Source: Methanohalophilus euhalobius (GTDB lineage: Archaea > Halobacteriota > Methanosarcinia > Methanosarcinales > Methanosarcinaceae). Taken from it: DNA of 64,000 nt. How positions within the stretch are numbered: position 1 is the first letter of the stretch; each line of letters starts with the position of its first letter. This document shows, piece after piece, positions 18,229-27,876 of this stretch. A program made the position numbers and the translations under genes. The notes below the pieces were generated by a model, which did not search any database, was not told the origin of the DNA, and saw only the letters and a program-made list of their open reading frames with translations. The stretch is from contig NZ_OBDR01000005.1 in NCBI RefSeq assembly GCF_900215215.1, positions 1 to 64,000 of the forward strand, in the 5' to 3' direction.

Positions 18229-19407
18229 ATGTATGACGTCGAGAATATACGTGCAGATTTTCCCGTATTAAAGGATAACATATATCTGGACAATGCTGCC
18301 ACCACCCAGACCCCGGTGCAGGCGGTAAGGGCCATGGAAGATTATTTCTTCAAGTATGCGGCAAACCACGGCAGGGGAGCCCATCACCTGGCCCGCCAGA
18401 CAACTGATCATTTTGAAGATGCCAGAGAAACAATAGCTGATTTGCTGAACTGCCCGGCAGAAAATACCATTTTTACCAAGAATGCAACCGAAGGCCTTAA
18501 TCTGATAGCCCGGGGCATAGACTGGCAGGAAGGTGACCACATAGTAACCACCCTGGTGGAACACCACTCAGACCTGCTTCCCTGGATGGAACTCAGGGAA
18601 AGGGGAGTTGAACTTACCATTGTGGAACCGGACAATGAAGGCCATGTGGCCGTGGAAGCCCTGGAGCAGCACATTCGCCCTTCCACACGTCTTTTGGCAG
18701 TTACCCACATATCCAATTCCTTCGGCTCCATACAGGATGCGGATAACATGTGCAAACTTGCCCGGGACCACGATAATCTCTGTTTGATAGATGGTTCTCA
18801 ATCCGCAGGGCACATGCCGGTGAACCTCAAACAGATGGATTGCGATTTTTTCGTTGCCCCCGGACATAAAGGCTTGCTGGGCCCCCAGGGAACCGGTGTG
18901 GCATACATTAAAGAACCGGATTCAATCAAGCCCCTCAATGTAGGAGGAGGAGCAGTAAGATCAGTTACCACCACAGGCTACGAACTGGAAGAAACACCTG
19001 CCAGGTTTGAAGCCGGGACACCCAACATCCCGGGAGGAATCGGACTGGGAAGGGCTGTGAAATATGTCCAGGAAATAGGTGTCAGCGACATCGAGAAACA
19101 TGAAAGACAACTTGCAAAAAATGCCGCATACAGACTTGCACAAATAGAAGGAGTGGAAGTATACGGCCCGGATAACAGGGGTGCTGTGGTGCCTTTCAAT
19201 GTCCGGGGACTTAATCCCCATGATGTGGCAATGATACTGGATGAAACCCGGCAGATATGTCTGCGCAGCGGTTACCACTGTGCCATGCCGGGGATTGATT
19301 TCATGAAACTGAAAGGAACGGTGCGGGCATCTTTTGCCCTGTATAACACCGAAGAAGAAGTCGATGCCCTGGTGGAAACCGTTGAACAGATAACCACCCT
19401 GGCCTGA
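18229..19407 (+). CDS. Cysteine desulfurase, SufS/CsdA-like (class V aminotransferase)
   Basis: A 392-residue PLP enzyme releasing sulfur from cysteine. It shows YLDNAATTQTPVQAV at the N-terminus, the PLP lysine in APGHKGLLGPQG, and the persulfide cysteine in LRSGYHCAMPG near residue 350, a SufS-type SGHHCA-like motif. It begins 41 bp after the small Cys protein, probably in one operon. Methanogens usually obtain sulfur from sulfide, so a desulfurase beside the thioamidation genes is notable. It could also serve tRNA thiolation or Fe-S assembly. Confidence 0.88.
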   Translation: MYDVENIRADFPVLKDNIYLDNAATTQTPVQAVRAMEDYFFKYAANHGRGAHHLARQTTDHFEDARETIADLLNCPAENTIFTKNATEGLNLIARGIDWQEGDHIVTTLVEHHSDLLPWMELRERGVELTIVEPDNEGHVAVEALEQHIRPSTRLLAVTHISNSFGSIQDADNMCKLARDHDNLCLIDGSQSAGHMPVNLKQMDCDFFVAPGHKGLLGPQGTGVAYIKEPDSIKPLNVGGGAVRSVTTTGYELEETPARFEAGTPNIPGGIGLGRAVKYVQEIGVSDIEKHERQLAKNAAYRLAQIEGVEVYGPDNRGAVVPFNVRGLNPHDVAMILDETRQICLRSGYHCAMPGIDFMKLKGTVRASFALYNTEEEVDALVETVEQITTLA

Positions 19408-19409
19408 TT

Positions 19410-21554
19410 TTATTTCATCATCAATCGGGTTAGCGAAGCACGGGAATCCCTTATCTCATCCAGATCTACTTCAATGTAATCATTGTTTACTGTAATCCTT
19501 ACACTGTTACCACCGGTAGTACCGATTACAACGTGCGGGATATTGCCAAGCTGTGCAGAGACTGCATCCGGGTCATCTGTTGCAAGCAGAGCCCTGCCGT
19601 GGGATTCGGAAAAGAGGAGTTCTTCTGCTGACATGTCCCCTGCAATCTCAGAAAGGTTCACTTCAACACCCACATTCCCACACATCTCACAGAGAGCAGC
19701 TGCAAGCCCACCCTGTGACACATCGTGAGAAGCAGCGACTTTACCGGCCCGGATTGTTGTGATCAGGGATTCAACTATTGCCGTCATATCAGCCGGCACT
19801 TGCGGGACATTGCCTGCATTTGGACTACCCCTTAGATTATAGTATTGCGAACCACCCAGTTCTGCTTTTGTGGTTCCCACAAGGATGACAGACTGGCCTA
19901 TCCCTGTAAATTCCGAGGATGGGACCGCAGAAATATTCTCCACTTCCCCCACCAAACCAATTGCAGGAGTTGGCAGAATTGATGTATGGTGCTCCTCGCT
20001 CTCGTTGTACAGGGAAACATTACCCCCTACCACCGGAATGGAAAGATTGTGTGCCGCATCAGCCAGTCCATTTATTGCGTACTTGAATTGCCAGTAGATG
20101 TCAGGTTTTTCAGGATTGCCGAAATTCAGACAATCCAACAGGGCCAGGCCACGCCCCCCCTTTACAGCAAGGTTCATTGCATTTTCAGCAAGGGTTCCCT
20201 TTCCTCCTTCATAAGGGTCAAGATAGGTATGCCTGGGATTACAACCACATGAAAGAGCTATCCCCCTGTCACCAACAATTCGCTGGATAGCAGAATCACT
20301 TCCTGGTTTGGCTACGGTCCGTATCTGGACCTCATGGTCATACTGACGGTATATCCAGTCTTTTGAAGCCATATTGTGAGATGCAAGTACATCCAGAATT
20401 GCCTGTTTCAAATCCCCTGTTGCATCCGGCACAGGATCTTTTTTGACTGTGAATGGCGTGGAAGGACGCTCAAAGGTGGGTGCACCTTCTGTTAATAGAT
20501 GAATGGGGATATCCGTTTCAGTATTACCCTCAAACTCAACTGTAAAATAAGGCCTCTCGGTCAATTCACCGATGACAGCCCCATTTAAATCATATTTTTC
20601 TGCAAGCTGGAGCATATAGCCCACATTTTCAGGTTCCACCTCGAAAAGGATACGCTCCTGGGATTCTGCTATCATAATCTCAAAGGCATTCATCCCTGTC
20701 TCTCTCTGGGGTACACTGTCTGCAATTATATGAATACCCAGATCACCCTTGGAAGCCATTTCAGAGGATGCGCCTGCAAGTCCGGCAGCTCCTAAGTCAC
20801 GGCAAGATTTCACGACACCTTCTGCAACCGCTTCAAGAGAGAGTTCAATAAGAAGTTTTTCAGTAAAAGGGTCGCCTATCTGGATACTGGGCCGATCCTC
20901 TGCCTCGGCACTTTCGGACAGATCCCTGGAAGCAAAAGAGGCACCCCCCAGACCATCGCGTCCGGTAGTCGAGCCAATAAGTACGATCTTATTACCTGCC
21001 TTTTGTGCCGTGGCAGTTACAAGCTGATCTTGACGGGCAAGCCCCACACATACAACATTCACCAGAGGATTGCCACTGTAGCGTTCATCAAAAAATGCCT
21101 CACCCCTGACAACCGGCACACCTATACAGTTACCATACCCTCCGATACCTTCGATAATATGCTCGAACAGATACAGATTCTTAGGAGTGTTCAGGGGGCC
21201 GAAATAGAGCGGGTCCATAAGGGCAATTGGACGGGCACCCATGGAGATAATATCACGGACAATGCCTCCCACGCCTGTAGCCGAACCATTGTAGGGATCG
21301 ACATAGGACGGATGATTATGGCTTTCCATACCCAGGGCAAGTACCCAGCCGTCACCAAACCGCACAATTGCAGCATCATCACCAGGACCTATGATTACAC
21401 GGTCACCGGTAGTTGTAAAACTCTTAAGCAGTGGGGCACTGGAGCGATAGGAGCAATGTTCACTCCAGAGATTGAGAAAACAACCCTGCTCCACATTATT
21501 CGGCTGCCGTCCCATTTTTTCTACAATGATCTTCAGGTCATCTTCAGGTAGCAT
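19410..21554 (-). CDS. purL: Phosphoribosylformylglycinamidine synthase, PurL subunit
   Basis: A 714-residue small-type PurL, the FGAM synthetase subunit of the PurLQS complex in de novo purine synthesis. Visible family blocks are [66 protein letters not shown] and [10 protein letters not shown]. Length matches the archaeal and Bacillus form lacking the glutaminase domain; purQ and purS are not in the window. It ends 2 bp from the convergent cysteine desulfurase stop. purC and purM are also present but unlinked. Confidence 0.96.
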   Translation of the reverse strand: MLPEDDLKIIVEKMGRQPNNVEQGCFLNLWSEHCSYRSSAPLLKSFTTTGDRVIIGPGDDAAIVRFGDGWVLALGMESHNHPSYVDPYNGSATGVGGIVRDIISMGARPIALMDPLYFGPLNTPKNLYLFEHIIEGIGGYGNCIGVPVVRGEAFFDERYSGNPLVNVVCVGLARQDQLVTATAQKAGNKIVLIGSTTGRDGLGGASFASRDLSESAEAEDRPSIQIGDPFTEKLLIELSLEAVAEGVVKSCRDLGAAGLAGASSEMASKGDLGIHIIADSVPQRETGMNAFEIMIAESQERILFEVEPENVGYMLQLAEKYDLNGAVIGELTERPYFTVEFEGNTETDIPIHLLTEGAPTFERPSTPFTVKKDPVPDATGDLKQAILDVLASHNMASKDWIYRQYDHEVQIRTVAKPGSDSAIQRIVGDRGIALSCGCNPRHTYLDPYEGGKGTLAENAMNLAVKGGRGLALLDCLNFGNPEKPDIYWQFKYAINGLADAAHNLSIPVVGGNVSLYNESEEHHTSILPTPAIGLVGEVENISAVPSSEFTGIGQSVILVGTTKAELGGSQYYNLRGSPNAGNVPQVPADMTAIVESLITTIRAGKVAASHDVSQGGLAAALCEMCGNVGVEVNLSEIAGDMSAEELLFSESHGRALLATDDPDAVSAQLGNIPHVVIGTTGGNSVRITVNNDYIEVDLDEIRDSRASLTRLMMK

Positions 21555-21641
21555 GTGAGAACCTCATTAAATTGGAATGATGTACCCATAAATAGGCATG
21601 TAAATAAACATTTCTTATGTATGGGTATTTTCCAGGGACAT

Positions 21642-21974
21642 CTACTGCCCTACCTCAAGTCCATACTTCTCCACGGAACCTGCAGCCATTTCTACCATAT
21701 AGCGGGTTGCATTTTCTGCGCGGGCAAAACCCAGCCACGGATGCAGGGATTCAATTTGTGTTATACGATAATTCGAATCGAGGAAAAAAACATCCAGGGA
21801 GAAAGGAACAAAAAGCATATGTATGGAAAACTTGCAGGGTTTGTTTATAGAAAAAAACATAGCATAATCCTGTGGGATATTCAGCCTGAACATCAGACCC
21901 ATCGTTCTTTTCAGTAACGTATCAGCCATTTCAACGTCTCTTGCAACCATTTTACCATTAGCTTTTAATAGCAT
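21642..21974 (-). CDS. DUF192 family protein ending in an amber codon
   Basis: A 110-residue DUF192 protein ([60 protein letters not shown]). Without a signal peptide it is probably cytoplasmic. The function of the family is unknown. The stop is TAG (21642-21644), rare in this window; suppression by tRNA-Pyl would add Pyl plus eight residues before TAA at 21615-21617. It is divergent from the SUI1 gene across a fully symmetric promoter. Confidence 0.85.
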   Translation of the reverse strand: MLLKANGKMVARDVEMADTLLKRTMGLMFRLNIPQDYAMFFSINKPCKFSIHMLFVPFSLDVFFLDSNYRITQIESLHPWLGFARAENATRYMVEMAAGSVEKYGLEVGQ

Positions 21975-21990
21975 CGCATTTAACTTCTAT

Positions 21991-22017
21991 TTGTCTGTAT
22001 ATAAATTATACAGACAA
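21991..22017. promoter_or_regulatory. Symmetric bidirectional promoter/operator between DUF192 and SUI1 genes
   Basis: TTGTCTGTATA (21991-22001) and TATACAGACAA (22007-22017) are exact inverted repeats around TAAAT. The core (TATATAAATTATA) supplies TATA boxes in both directions: 34 bp upstream of the SUI1 ATG (22052) and 17-30 bp upstream of the DUF192 ATG (21974). A palindrome that includes both TATA boxes would allow a dimeric regulator to block both genes. Confidence 0.6.
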
Positions 22018-22051
22018 CATAATACTAAATTTTCGGAGGAAAAACCAGAAG

Positions 22052-22360
22052 ATGAGTTCAGAAATGTGCTCTGTTTGCGGATTGCCAAAAGAATTGTGTA
22101 TCTGCGAAGAAGTGGCCAAAGAGCAACAGAGAATAACCGTAAAGGTAAACAGGCGAAGGTATGGAAAAGAAGTTACAGTGGTAGAAGGTTTTGATGCCAA
22201 TGAAATTGATCTCCATGAACTTTCAACATACCTCAAATCAAAATTCGCCTGCGGTGGTACAGTACGTGGCAATGCCGTAGAGTTGCAGGGCAATCATCTT
22301 GGAAGGATGAAAGACGTTCTGGTCCAGAAAGGGTTTTCTCCCGATCAGATCAAGAATTAA
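22052..22360 (+). CDS. SUI1/eIF1-like translation initiation factor
   Basis: A 102-residue SUI1 protein that helps select the start codon on the small ribosomal subunit. An N-terminal zinc-binding-type segment ([16 protein letters not shown]) precedes the SUI1 fold ([60 protein letters not shown]). GGAGG precedes the ATG. Monocistronic, with a divergent promoter shared with DUF192. Confidence 0.95.
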   Translation: MSSEMCSVCGLPKELCICEEVAKEQQRITVKVNRRRYGKEVTVVEGFDANEIDLHELSTYLKSKFACGGTVRGNAVELQGNHLGRMKDVLVQKGFSPDQIKN

Positions 22361-22539
22361 AACTTTTTTCAATGACTAATTAAATGGCAGAAATCCGAAA
22401 AACATCTGTCCCGGCAAAAGGAAGAAACACAAAATCTTTTTTGAGCCGGTCTTTTCAGTTACATATAGCGCATCTTATCCTGCAGTAAAGAGAGGGATTA
22501 GTGTCATCTGAATAAAACTAACATAGAGGATACCATTAA

Positions 22540-22899
22540 ATGAAACCTACCTGTGAAATAATGGTGCAAAGGGTATTGCCAGCCATCAGAGCCGTACTTG
22601 CACGTGAGCTTATGAATGAACATAAGTGCACACAGCAACAGGTGGCCAACCTATTGGGCCTGTCAAGAGCCGCCGTATCTCAGTACGTCAGTGAGAAAAG
22701 AGGTGCAGAAGTAGGATTTTCTGAAAATACAAATGAGGAAATCCGTAAATTTGCCTTCTGTCTTGCAACGGATGGCCTAACCCCCAAGCAAAAAGTAAAA
22801 CGTATGTGTGAAGTATGCAAACATGTCCAGAAGTCCGGCTGGCTTTACAAGAATGCACCAGAAGTAGGATACTGTATCCTGTGCGGTGAAGATGATTGA
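22540..22899 (+). CDS. Helix-turn-helix transcriptional regulator with C-terminal cysteines
   Basis: A 119-residue archaeal regulator. The HTH reads CTQQQVANLLGLSRAAVSQYVSEKRG (about residues 28-53). The C-terminal half has four cysteines in RMCEVCKHVQKSG and GYCILCGEDD, suggesting a zinc or redox-sensing site. A TATA-like element (TTACATATAGCG, about 22459) lies about 80 bp upstream. It overlaps the NreA gene start (TTGA), so the two are translationally coupled; the regulator may act on DNA-repair genes, but that is inference. Confidence 0.82.
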   Translation: MKPTCEIMVQRVLPAIRAVLARELMNEHKCTQQQVANLLGLSRAAVSQYVSEKRGAEVGFSENTNEEIRKFAFCLATDGLTPKQKVKRMCEVCKHVQKSGWLYKNAPEVGYCILCGEDD

Positions 22900-24113
22900 A
22901 AAACCGGTGTATTGAATGTAAAGGGAAAGGACTTTGTGGAAGAGCGCGGTGTCCCATACTTGAAAAGTTCAGGGCCACCACTAAACATTCCCCTCAAAAG
23001 CAAGGGGAAAAAACTATTTTTGGAGCATCTCCTCCTGCTGTATTTGTTGGTAGGTATGGCTATCCCGAAGTAAGTGCCGGACCCATGATACCTCCTTTAA
23101 TGGAAAGTGAGGACGCTGCACAGCTGGAGGACCCACATGCACTACTTGGCATGGGAATAGATGATATCATACAAAAAAGGTGCCAGCTGGTACGGGCTAA
23201 CACCACTGTCAAAGTAAAACAATTTGAAAAAAGCCGCCTGATAGAAAAAGCCCAGGAAATGGCACTTTCCCGCAAACCCGTGGACACAGAAGTGTTGCTC
23301 AGCAAACCTTTAAAGCCTGCCCAAAAATTCGATGGTGTACTCACACCGATGGGACCGGCCGGGAAAATGGAACGTTTTGATATCGCAGAAAACCCGAAGG
23401 TCCCTGATAAAGTTGACTACCTGACCTATGATACCGATGTAAAAGCCACAGATGCTGCCCTGGAGCTTTATGACCATGATATTGGCTGTGAACATATAAC
23501 CCGGCTTCTTTCCATCGGTTTGCTCGGGCAGGAAAGAAAGCTTGTTCCCACACGCTGGGCAATTACCGCCACAGATGATATGGTGGGCAAAGAGCTGGCA
23601 AAGGGTTTACTGGATTACCCAGAAATAGAAGATATACAACTATACAGTGGAGGTAGCCTTGGAAACCATTTTGAAATACTGTTGATACCCAGGAGCTATT
23701 CTTTTGAATTGCTGGAGTTGTGGATGGCACGTACGGTGTGGTCTGCAGACAAAGCCTGGATAGGACAGGACATGGAAGGAACTTCAGGAAAGAAAGGATA
23801 CTCAACCCTGGCAGGTGGCTATTATGCAGCCCGTCTGCCGGTTCTGGAAAAACTTGAGAGCATAAGAAAGCAGGCTGCAGTATTTGCAATCAGGGAGATT
23901 ACTCCTGATTACTGGGCGCCCCTGGGAGTATGGGTTGTCAGAGAAGCAGCACGCAATGCTCTTTCAACAGAGCCGGCTTTCTTTGAAACCCTGGAAGAAG
24001 CACTGATGGATATGAAGACACGCATCAATACGCCTTTCTACCAATGGAGAGAAAAATCAGAGCTTCTGCCTTATGTAAAAGAGCAAACAACGCTTTCAAG
24101 ATTTTTGTCATAA
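22896..24113 (+). CDS. NreA-like archaeal DNA repair protein with C-terminal PIP-box-like motif
   Basis: A 405-residue Nre family protein (formerly DUF650/DUF651). It opens with a zinc motif (RCIECKGKGLCGRARCPILEKF) and contains GASPPAVFVGRYGYPEVSAGPMIPP and the C-terminal NPFYQWR-like segment. The last residues QTTLSRFLS resemble a PCNA-interacting PIP box (QxxhxxFF), as described for Haloferax NreA. The start is the TTG at 22896, overlapping the previous stop; no ATG fits the conserved N-terminus. The role is repair of DNA damage together with PCNA. Confidence 0.88.
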   Translation: MKNRCIECKGKGLCGRARCPILEKFRATTKHSPQKQGEKTIFGASPPAVFVGRYGYPEVSAGPMIPPLMESEDAAQLEDPHALLGMGIDDIIQKRCQLVRANTTVKVKQFEKSRLIEKAQEMALSRKPVDTEVLLSKPLKPAQKFDGVLTPMGPAGKMERFDIAENPKVPDKVDYLTYDTDVKATDAALELYDHDIGCEHITRLLSIGLLGQERKLVPTRWAITATDDMVGKELAKGLLDYPEIEDIQLYSGGSLGNHFEILLIPRSYSFELLELWMARTVWSADKAWIGQDMEGTSGKKGYSTLAGGYYAARLPVLEKLESIRKQAAVFAIREITPDYWAPLGVWVVREAARNALSTEPAFFETLEEALMDMKTRINTPFYQWREKSELLPYVKEQTTLSRFLS

Positions 24114-24270
24114 GCATCCACAACCGGTTTGCAGCAATAAAAAGGGGTTAGAAAAAGAAAGAGGATGCAGCGCTGCCTGACACCCGACTGAATTGATGAA
24201 GCCAACCGCTTACATACCAGACAGGACTGAAAAATGCATCCAACAGCCTGCAAGCAATGATATTTACAGT
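24114..24270. other. Convergent intergenic region
   Basis: Between the convergent stops of nreA and purC. It holds a GCAGCGCTGC palindrome (near 24166-24175) and a run that is T-rich on the minus strand (24140-24158), which may help terminate purC. No gene seen. Confidence 0.4.
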
Positions 24271-25002
24271 TTAATTTTGAAATATTTCGGGAACGAGGCG
24301 ACGTGCCAATTTTTCATAGGTTCCGGAAACATCACCCTTGTTAAACCTGAATACATCCTTATCCAGGGATTCACGGGTACCTGCATCCCAAAAGCGACAG
24401 GTGTCACAGGATATTTCATCGGCAAGCACAATTTCACCGTTTGCCCAACCGAACTCAAGTTTGAAATCAACGAGTAAAAGGCCCTGTTTTTCCATGTAAG
24501 TTGTGAGAATAGAATTGATATTCAGGGCAAGTTCACGGATTTTTGCAATATCCTCACTTGTGGCTATCCCAAGGGCAAGGGCTATGTCCTCATTCAGCAT
24601 GGGATCCCCATATTCATCGCTCTTATAATCCATTACAAGCACGGGTACTTTGAATTCGTCCCCTTCATTGAAAGGATATTTCCGGGTGATAGAACCTGCA
24701 GCTATGTTGCGTGGAATCACCTCAATAGGAATAATTTCCACTTTTTCGACAAGCATCCGTTCATCGTCAAACATTCCAAGATAATGGGTATTTATACCCT
24801 CATCCTCAAGCATCTCGAACAACTTGCGAGATATCTGGGCATTGTAATAGCCCTTCTTCTCAGCCTCACTTTTCTTCTTGCCATCAAAAGCGGTAAGACT
24901 GTCCCTGAAATGGGATACAAGTACTTCCGGATCATTCGTTGTATAGATGGTCTTGGCCTTTCCTGAGTATAGCTCTTCCTTGATCTGGATATCAGACATC
25001 AT
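24271..25002 (-). CDS. purC: Phosphoribosylaminoimidazole-succinocarboxamide synthase
   Basis: A 243-residue SAICAR synthetase, joining CAIR with aspartate in purine synthesis. Signature blocks: [62 protein letters not shown] and [17 protein letters not shown] 25002 (MMSDIQ) is chosen because AAGGAGA lies 5 bp upstream; a longer frame to 25017 would include that site. It is divergent from nikR. Confidence 0.96.
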   Translation of the reverse strand: MMSDIQIKEELYSGKAKTIYTTNDPEVLVSHFRDSLTAFDGKKKSEAEKKGYYNAQISRKLFEMLEDEGINTHYLGMFDDERMLVEKVEIIPIEVIPRNIAAGSITRKYPFNEGDEFKVPVLVMDYKSDEYGDPMLNEDIALALGIATSEDIAKIRELALNINSILTTYMEKQGLLLVDFKLEFGWANGEIVLADEISCDTCRFWDAGTRESLDKDVFRFNKGDVSGTYEKLARRLVPEIFQN

Positions 25003-25138
25003 GCAATCTCCTTCCATAGTAGATACACAAAATCCAATATAAATCTATCACACCGTTTACACATGGTATAATATATAGTAATCTAAAGTAACACAAAATA
25101 TTATTAATACGCAAGACAATTGAAAAGAAGGTGATAAC

Positions 25139-25561
25139 ATGGAACAAGAACTTATGCGAATCGGAGTTTCTCTGCCCAATAACCTGCTGGAAAAGTTTGA
25201 TTCCATTATAGAGCAGCGTGGTTACTCATCCCGGTCTGAAGGAATAAGGGATGCTATTCGAAGTTATATAAATTATCATGAATGGATGGGCGATATCAGT
25301 GGCAGGAGAGTTGGTACTATAACCCTGATCTATGATCATACAAAAAGAGGGTTATCCAATGCCATTGCAGACGCACAACATGGCTACACAGACCTTATTA
25401 AAACTTCAATCCATATACATCTTGACCCTGAGAACTGTATGGAAATCATAATCTTTGACGGGGACGGGGAGAAAATAAAGAAACTTGATGAAAATCTCAT
25501 TTCCCTGAAAGGTGTCAAGTATGCCAAACTCAACACAACCCCACCTGCGGAAAAATTGTGA
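25139..25561 (+). CDS. nikR: Nickel-responsive regulator NikR
   Basis: A 140-residue ribbon-helix-helix repressor with a C-terminal ACT-like nickel domain. The RHH is [18 protein letters not shown]...[15 protein letters not shown]; the Ni ligands are recognisable as the His of AQHGYTDL, the HIH pair and the Cys of DPENCMEII. Methanogens need nickel for F430, hydrogenase and CODH. No nickel transporter is nearby, so targets are distant. GAAGGTGAT precedes the ATG. Confidence 0.95.
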   Translation: MEQELMRIGVSLPNNLLEKFDSIIEQRGYSSRSEGIRDAIRSYINYHEWMGDISGRRVGTITLIYDHTKRGLSNAIADAQHGYTDLIKTSIHIHLDPENCMEIIIFDGDGEKIKKLDENLISLKGVKYAKLNTTPPAEKL

Positions 25562-25611
25562 AGAATGACATTAATTGAGCATATATCAGTAAAAAAGATT
25601 AATCCATAAAT

Positions 25612-26748
25612 ATGTCACTCAAGATACTTATATTCGTTTGTGGAGAGGGGCTTGGTCATACAGGCAGGTGCCTTGCGGCCGGCAGGGAATTATCCAGAGC
25701 AGGACATGAGGTGACCTGTGGTGCTTATGGCTATTCCGCACAGTTTCTGGCCGAGCATGGAATGAATGTAAAAGAGATCCCTCCCGAAATTCGACTTGTG
25801 GGAGAGAAAGGTTCTCTTAACCTGGGAAAATCCATAAAGGAAAGTATCAAGTTGGGACAGGTACCCGGCCTATTCAATGTTCAAAGGCTTGTTGATGAAG
25901 AAAAACCGGATGTAATTCTCTCAGACAGTTATTACCTTGGAACTATAGCAGCCCTGAGGAGAAAGATACCTGTTGCATTGATGGTTAATCAATCCAATAT
26001 GGAAATATTCTTTCAGGAGAATTATTTGTTCCAGGGCCTGGGGGTAATTGCGAAAGAATTCTACAACGGAATTTTCAAACGCGTGGATAGGACGATCATA
26101 CCCGATTATCCACAACCAAATACAATCTGTGACCTGAATCTCAACTTTGAAGATGAATCTACCTCTAAAGTGGAATACACGGGCCCTCTGCCCGCCAGAA
26201 GTTATGAAGATGTAATAGCACAGGACCTGCCCAGACCTCATGTCCTTTCCCTTATAGGTGGTTTTGGTTACAGGGCACCTATTTTCCGCAGAATAATCGA
26301 AGCTGCAAGTATGGACAGCACTATCAACTATACACTACTCTCAGGCCCGGGTCTTGATAAAGAAGAGCTACCCCCCCTTCCTGATAATGCAGAACTTCTA
26401 CCATTTATTCCCGACCAGTTCCCATATCTTAAAAGCTGCGACCTGGCAATTGCCCCAGGCGGCCATACAACAATGATGGAGGCTCTTTCCTATGGTGTGC
26501 CAATATTGTCATTCCCTGACAGGGGGCATAGTGAACAGCAAAATAATGCAGAGGGACTTGAAGCTAAAGGGTGTGGAAAGCAGATGGATTATAAGGCTTC
26601 AGCTTCTGAAATACTCGAATCTGTCAGAGAAGCCGTAAACGGCAAGTACAGGGATAAAACCGAACAAATGAAAAAACTTGCCAGAGAAATAAATGGACCT
26701 GAAAATTTAAGAAAAATACTTGAAGATCTGGCATACCAAAGATTATAA
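25612..26748 (+). CDS. Glycosyltransferase, MJ1255/MurG-like (GT-B fold)
   Basis: A 378-residue GT-B glycosyltransferase. The N-terminal loop IFVCGEGLGHTGRCLAAGRELSRAGHEV is typical of archaeal MJ1255-type proteins. The C-terminal donor-binding segment reads CDLAIAPGGHTTMMEALSYGVPILSFPDRGHSEQQNNA. Substrates are unknown; it precedes a flippase-like membrane protein by 61 bp, which suggests work on lipid or surface glycan. The start ATG 25612 lacks a clear Shine-Dalgarno. Confidence 0.85.
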   Translation: MSLKILIFVCGEGLGHTGRCLAAGRELSRAGHEVTCGAYGYSAQFLAEHGMNVKEIPPEIRLVGEKGSLNLGKSIKESIKLGQVPGLFNVQRLVDEEKPDVILSDSYYLGTIAALRRKIPVALMVNQSNMEIFFQENYLFQGLGVIAKEFYNGIFKRVDRTIIPDYPQPNTICDLNLNFEDESTSKVEYTGPLPARSYEDVIAQDLPRPHVLSLIGGFGYRAPIFRRIIEAASMDSTINYTLLSGPGLDKEELPPLPDNAELLPFIPDQFPYLKSCDLAIAPGGHTTMMEALSYGVPILSFPDRGHSEQQNNAEGLEAKGCGKQMDYKASASEILESVREAVNGKYRDKTEQMKKLAREINGPENLRKILEDLAYQRL

Positions 26749-26809
26749 ATGTCTTATATACATCTAGAGAATAGCCTCTGCATGCTGATTCCACAAAATC
26801 GTTACCAGC

Positions 26810-27871
26810 ATGGCATCCAGCAAAAAAGATCAGGTGCACAGGATGAATAAGTTCACAAAATGGCTTGCTGTTTCTTCAATAATCAGTATTGTAACAATAA
26901 TTGGGGTATTCGTTTATACAATCGACCCTAAAACAATGGAGAGTCTGCACAATATCCGCCCCCTTTACCTTGTTGCAGCTGCTGGCATTCATTTACTGGG
27001 ATTTGCTATGTGGGGAATCCGGACTAAAGTAATGGCTGGAGCCCTGGGATACCACCTTGAAATCAAAAAGGCATTTGAAATTGTTATATCCAGCTCGTTC
27101 CTTGCAGCAATGACCCCTTCATCTGTAGGAGGAGAGCCTTTAAGGATACATCTGCTTCAGAGTGACCGAATGCCTGTAGGAAGTGCTACTGCAGTCGTGC
27201 TTGGTGAAAGAGTACTGGATGCTATAATAATATTGACAGCTGCACCCTTTGCATTATCCCTCTTTGGAGAAGTACTTGGAGACGGCAAACTTGACAGTTT
27301 ACTTATGTTTGGTCAATTATTCTTATTTTTCATACTTGCAATACTTCTATATGCAATCTGGAAGCCCCACTACACACGCAGATTTCTCCAGTGGATAATA
27401 AATAAGTGTAGCAGACTCTTTGGAGACGATAAAAAACACATATTCTGCAATATATCTGAAAAAGTTGATACCGAACTTGAAGAGTTTCATTACAGTATTT
27501 TCTTTTTCCTGAAAGAGGGCAGGCTGGGGTTAATCACAGGAATATTCTGCACATTTGCATTCTGGTTCATTGAATTTTCCATGTTGCCCGTACTTCTCAT
27601 GGGCCTAAACCAGTACCCTTCAGCAATCATTGTTTATGCAGCCCAGGTTCTACTGATGATTGTGATAATCATACCCACTACACCAGGTTCCAGCGGTGTG
27701 GCAGAGATAGGAGCAACCACACTGTTTTCAGTTTTCGTGCCCACTTATATGCTGGGAATCATTGTGGTGGCATGGAGGGCACTGACATTCTATCTGAATC
27801 TACTTGTCGGCGGCTTTGTGAGCTTCAAGATACTCAAGGATACCGTTGAAGTCGATGAACTTTTAAAATAA
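26810..27871 (+). CDS. Flippase-like/AglD-type membrane protein (lysylphosphatidylglycerol synthase TM domain)
   Basis: A 353-residue polytopic membrane protein of the UPF0104 group: KAFEIVISSSFLAAMTPSSVGGEPLRIHLL near the N-terminus and VIIIPTTPGSSGVAEIGATTLFSVFVP late, with about eight helices. Such domains occur in AglD and in flippase-like proteins. Start is 26810 or ATG 26843, the latter with AGGTG upstream. It follows the glycosyltransferase and is convergent with a PAP2 phosphatase, so a lipid or glycan function is likely. Confidence 0.85.
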   Translation: MASSKKDQVHRMNKFTKWLAVSSIISIVTIIGVFVYTIDPKTMESLHNIRPLYLVAAAGIHLLGFAMWGIRTKVMAGALGYHLEIKKAFEIVISSSFLAAMTPSSVGGEPLRIHLLQSDRMPVGSATAVVLGERVLDAIIILTAAPFALSLFGEVLGDGKLDSLLMFGQLFLFFILAILLYAIWKPHYTRRFLQWIINKCSRLFGDDKKHIFCNISEKVDTELEEFHYSIFFFLKEGRLGLITGIFCTFAFWFIEFSMLPVLLMGLNQYPSAIIVYAAQVLLMIVIIIPTTPGSSGVAEIGATTLFSVFVPTYMLGIIVVAWRALTFYLNLLVGGFVSFKILKDTVEVDELLK

Positions 27872-27876
27872 TTCTA

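Noticed and set aside
24194-24230. TTGATGA ... CTGA in the nreA-purC gap, possible box C/D sRNA
   Set aside because: C box has T at the first place, no D'/C' pair and no closing stem.
25019-25138. Search for a NikR operator in the nikR-purC gap
   Set aside because: No convincing long-spaced palindrome comparable to known NikR sites; only AT-rich promoter sequence.
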